A stretch of DNA of 64,000 bases, taken from assembly GCF_001613385.1 (NCBI RefSeq), contig NZ_BDCG01000008.1, positions 186,001 through 250,000 of the forward strand, in the 5' to 3' direction. Source of the DNA: Nocardia flavorosea NBRC 108225 (GTDB lineage Bacteria; Actinomycetota; Actinomycetes; Mycobacteriales; Mycobacteriaceae). This document shows positions 63,642 through 64,000 of this stretch, one piece after another. The notes below the pieces were generated by a model. That model was not told where the DNA came from and searched no databases. It saw only the letters and a list, made by a program, of their open reading frames with translations. Each line of letters starts with the position of its first letter. Positions within the stretch are counted from its first letter, which is position 1. A program made the translations under genes and the position numbers.

Positions 63642-64000
63642 TCAGGCGCGGACGCTGAGACCGACTTTCTGGAATTCCTTGAGGTCGGAGTATCCGGCCT
63701 TGGCCATCGAGCGGCGCAGGCCGCCGACGAGGTTCAAGGATCCGAACGGATCGTCGGAGGGCCCGGTCAGCAGCTGTTCCAGGCTGGGGCGCACCGGGGC
63801 CGGCGGGGCCTGCCCGAGGATTTCTTCGGCGAGGTCCCACGGCTCGTCCAGCGAAAGCAGCGAACCGCGCGGTACCGAAGGATGGGCGGCGGCCGAAGGC
63901 CAGTACCAGCCGCGGCCGGGCGCTTCGGCGGCGATCGCGAGCGGCGCGCCCAGCATGGCCGCGTCCGCACCGCAGGCGATGGCCTTGGCGAGCTGGCCGG
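63642..64000 (-). CDS. guaB3: GuaB3-type IMP dehydrogenase family protein, partial
   Basis: Only the last about 118 residues are in the window; the gene continues past 64000. The segment LAKAIACGADAAMLGAPLA is the phosphate-binding end of the TIM barrel, and the C-terminus NLVGGLRRSMAKAGYSDLKE, FQKVGLSVRA, is typical of the GuaB3 subgroup, which lies near guaA in mycobacteria (Rv3410c). GuaB3 is IMP-dehydrogenase-related, and its own activity is not well defined. It ends 48 bases before the guaA start, so the two may be co-transcribed. Confidence 0.88.
   Translation of the reverse strand, partial: GQLAKAIACGADAAMLGAPLAIAAEAPGRGWYWPSAAAHPSVPRGSLLSLDEPWDLAEEILGQAPPAPVRPSLEQLLTGPSDDPFGSLNLVGGLRRSMAKAGYSDLKEFQKVGLSVRA

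Noticed and set aside
1..64000. tRNA genes, insertion sequences and prophage attachment sites.
   Set aside because: Stretches resembling the T-loop (GGTTCGAA) lack a matching acceptor stem, and no transposase, integrase or terminal repeat was found.

Overview
The window reads as chromosome of a high-GC, mycolic-acid-type actinomycete, most likely Nocardia. The evidence is a mycothiol S-conjugate amidase (mca), EspG, EspC-like and PPE-like type VII secretion proteins, XRE/DUF397 and DUF4254 families, many GTG starts, and two blocks that follow Mycobacterium tuberculosis gene order. No tRNA, rRNA, CRISPR array, transposase or phage gene was seen.

Layout. 1-8.2 kb: three minus-strand units linked to type VII secretion. 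Two are clusters of accessory or substrate genes, and an XRE/DUF397 regulator pair lies between them. 8.5-11.5 kb: aldehyde dehydrogenase with its DUF779 partner, and small conserved genes. 12-24.6 kb: core genes in an order like Rv1084-Rv1095: phoH2, glyA, coaA, a Z-isoprenyl diphosphate synthase, a hemolysin III protein and a DUF255 gene that is broken here; a DUF885 protein and a membrane adenylate cyclase sit among them. 24.8-35.7 kb: accessory DNA with an NmrA/AraC divergent pair, an acyltransferase-TetR operon, an alpha/beta hydrolase, two divergent secreted lipases, a SUFU-domain protein and a decayed gene. 35.9-47.1 kb: core genes again, as Rv1074-Rv1083: nudix, mca, DUF4307, greA, metB, cbs, a GDSL esterase and a thiolase. 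47.4-56.9 kb: DinB, Bax-inhibitor-like protein, Ser/Thr kinase, the imuA'-imuB mutasome pair, two lipoproteins and a methyltransferase. 57.3-64 kb: an envelope-stress system resembling EsrISR (response regulator, PspC-type histidine kinase, divergent PspC membrane protein), then guaA and the end of guaB3.

How genes work together. Translational coupling by 1-8 base overlaps marks several operons: both T7SS clusters, XRE-DUF397, aldehyde dehydrogenase-DUF779, mca and its small membrane partner, histidine kinase-NTF2-like protein, and PspC protein with its small membrane partner. glyA, metB and cbs belong to one-carbon and sulfur amino-acid metabolism; guaA and guaB3 to purine metabolism; imuA' and imuB to damage-induced mutagenesis.

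The most notable signals are: (1) two neighbouring promoters at 28.8 and 29.15 kb, each covered by a pair of palindromes and apparently giving leaderless or nearly leaderless mRNA; (2) a 24-base insertion carrying an amber stop inside the CHWC active-site motif of the DUF255 gene; (3) an intergenic repeat family with copies at 15.9, 57.0-57.3 and 59.9 kb; (4) an NTF2-like half-domain gene placed between the kinase and regulator of the EsrSR-like system; (5) a leader peptide with a strong hairpin upstream of phoH2; and (6) a possible type VII effector/partner cassette at 0-3.3 kb.
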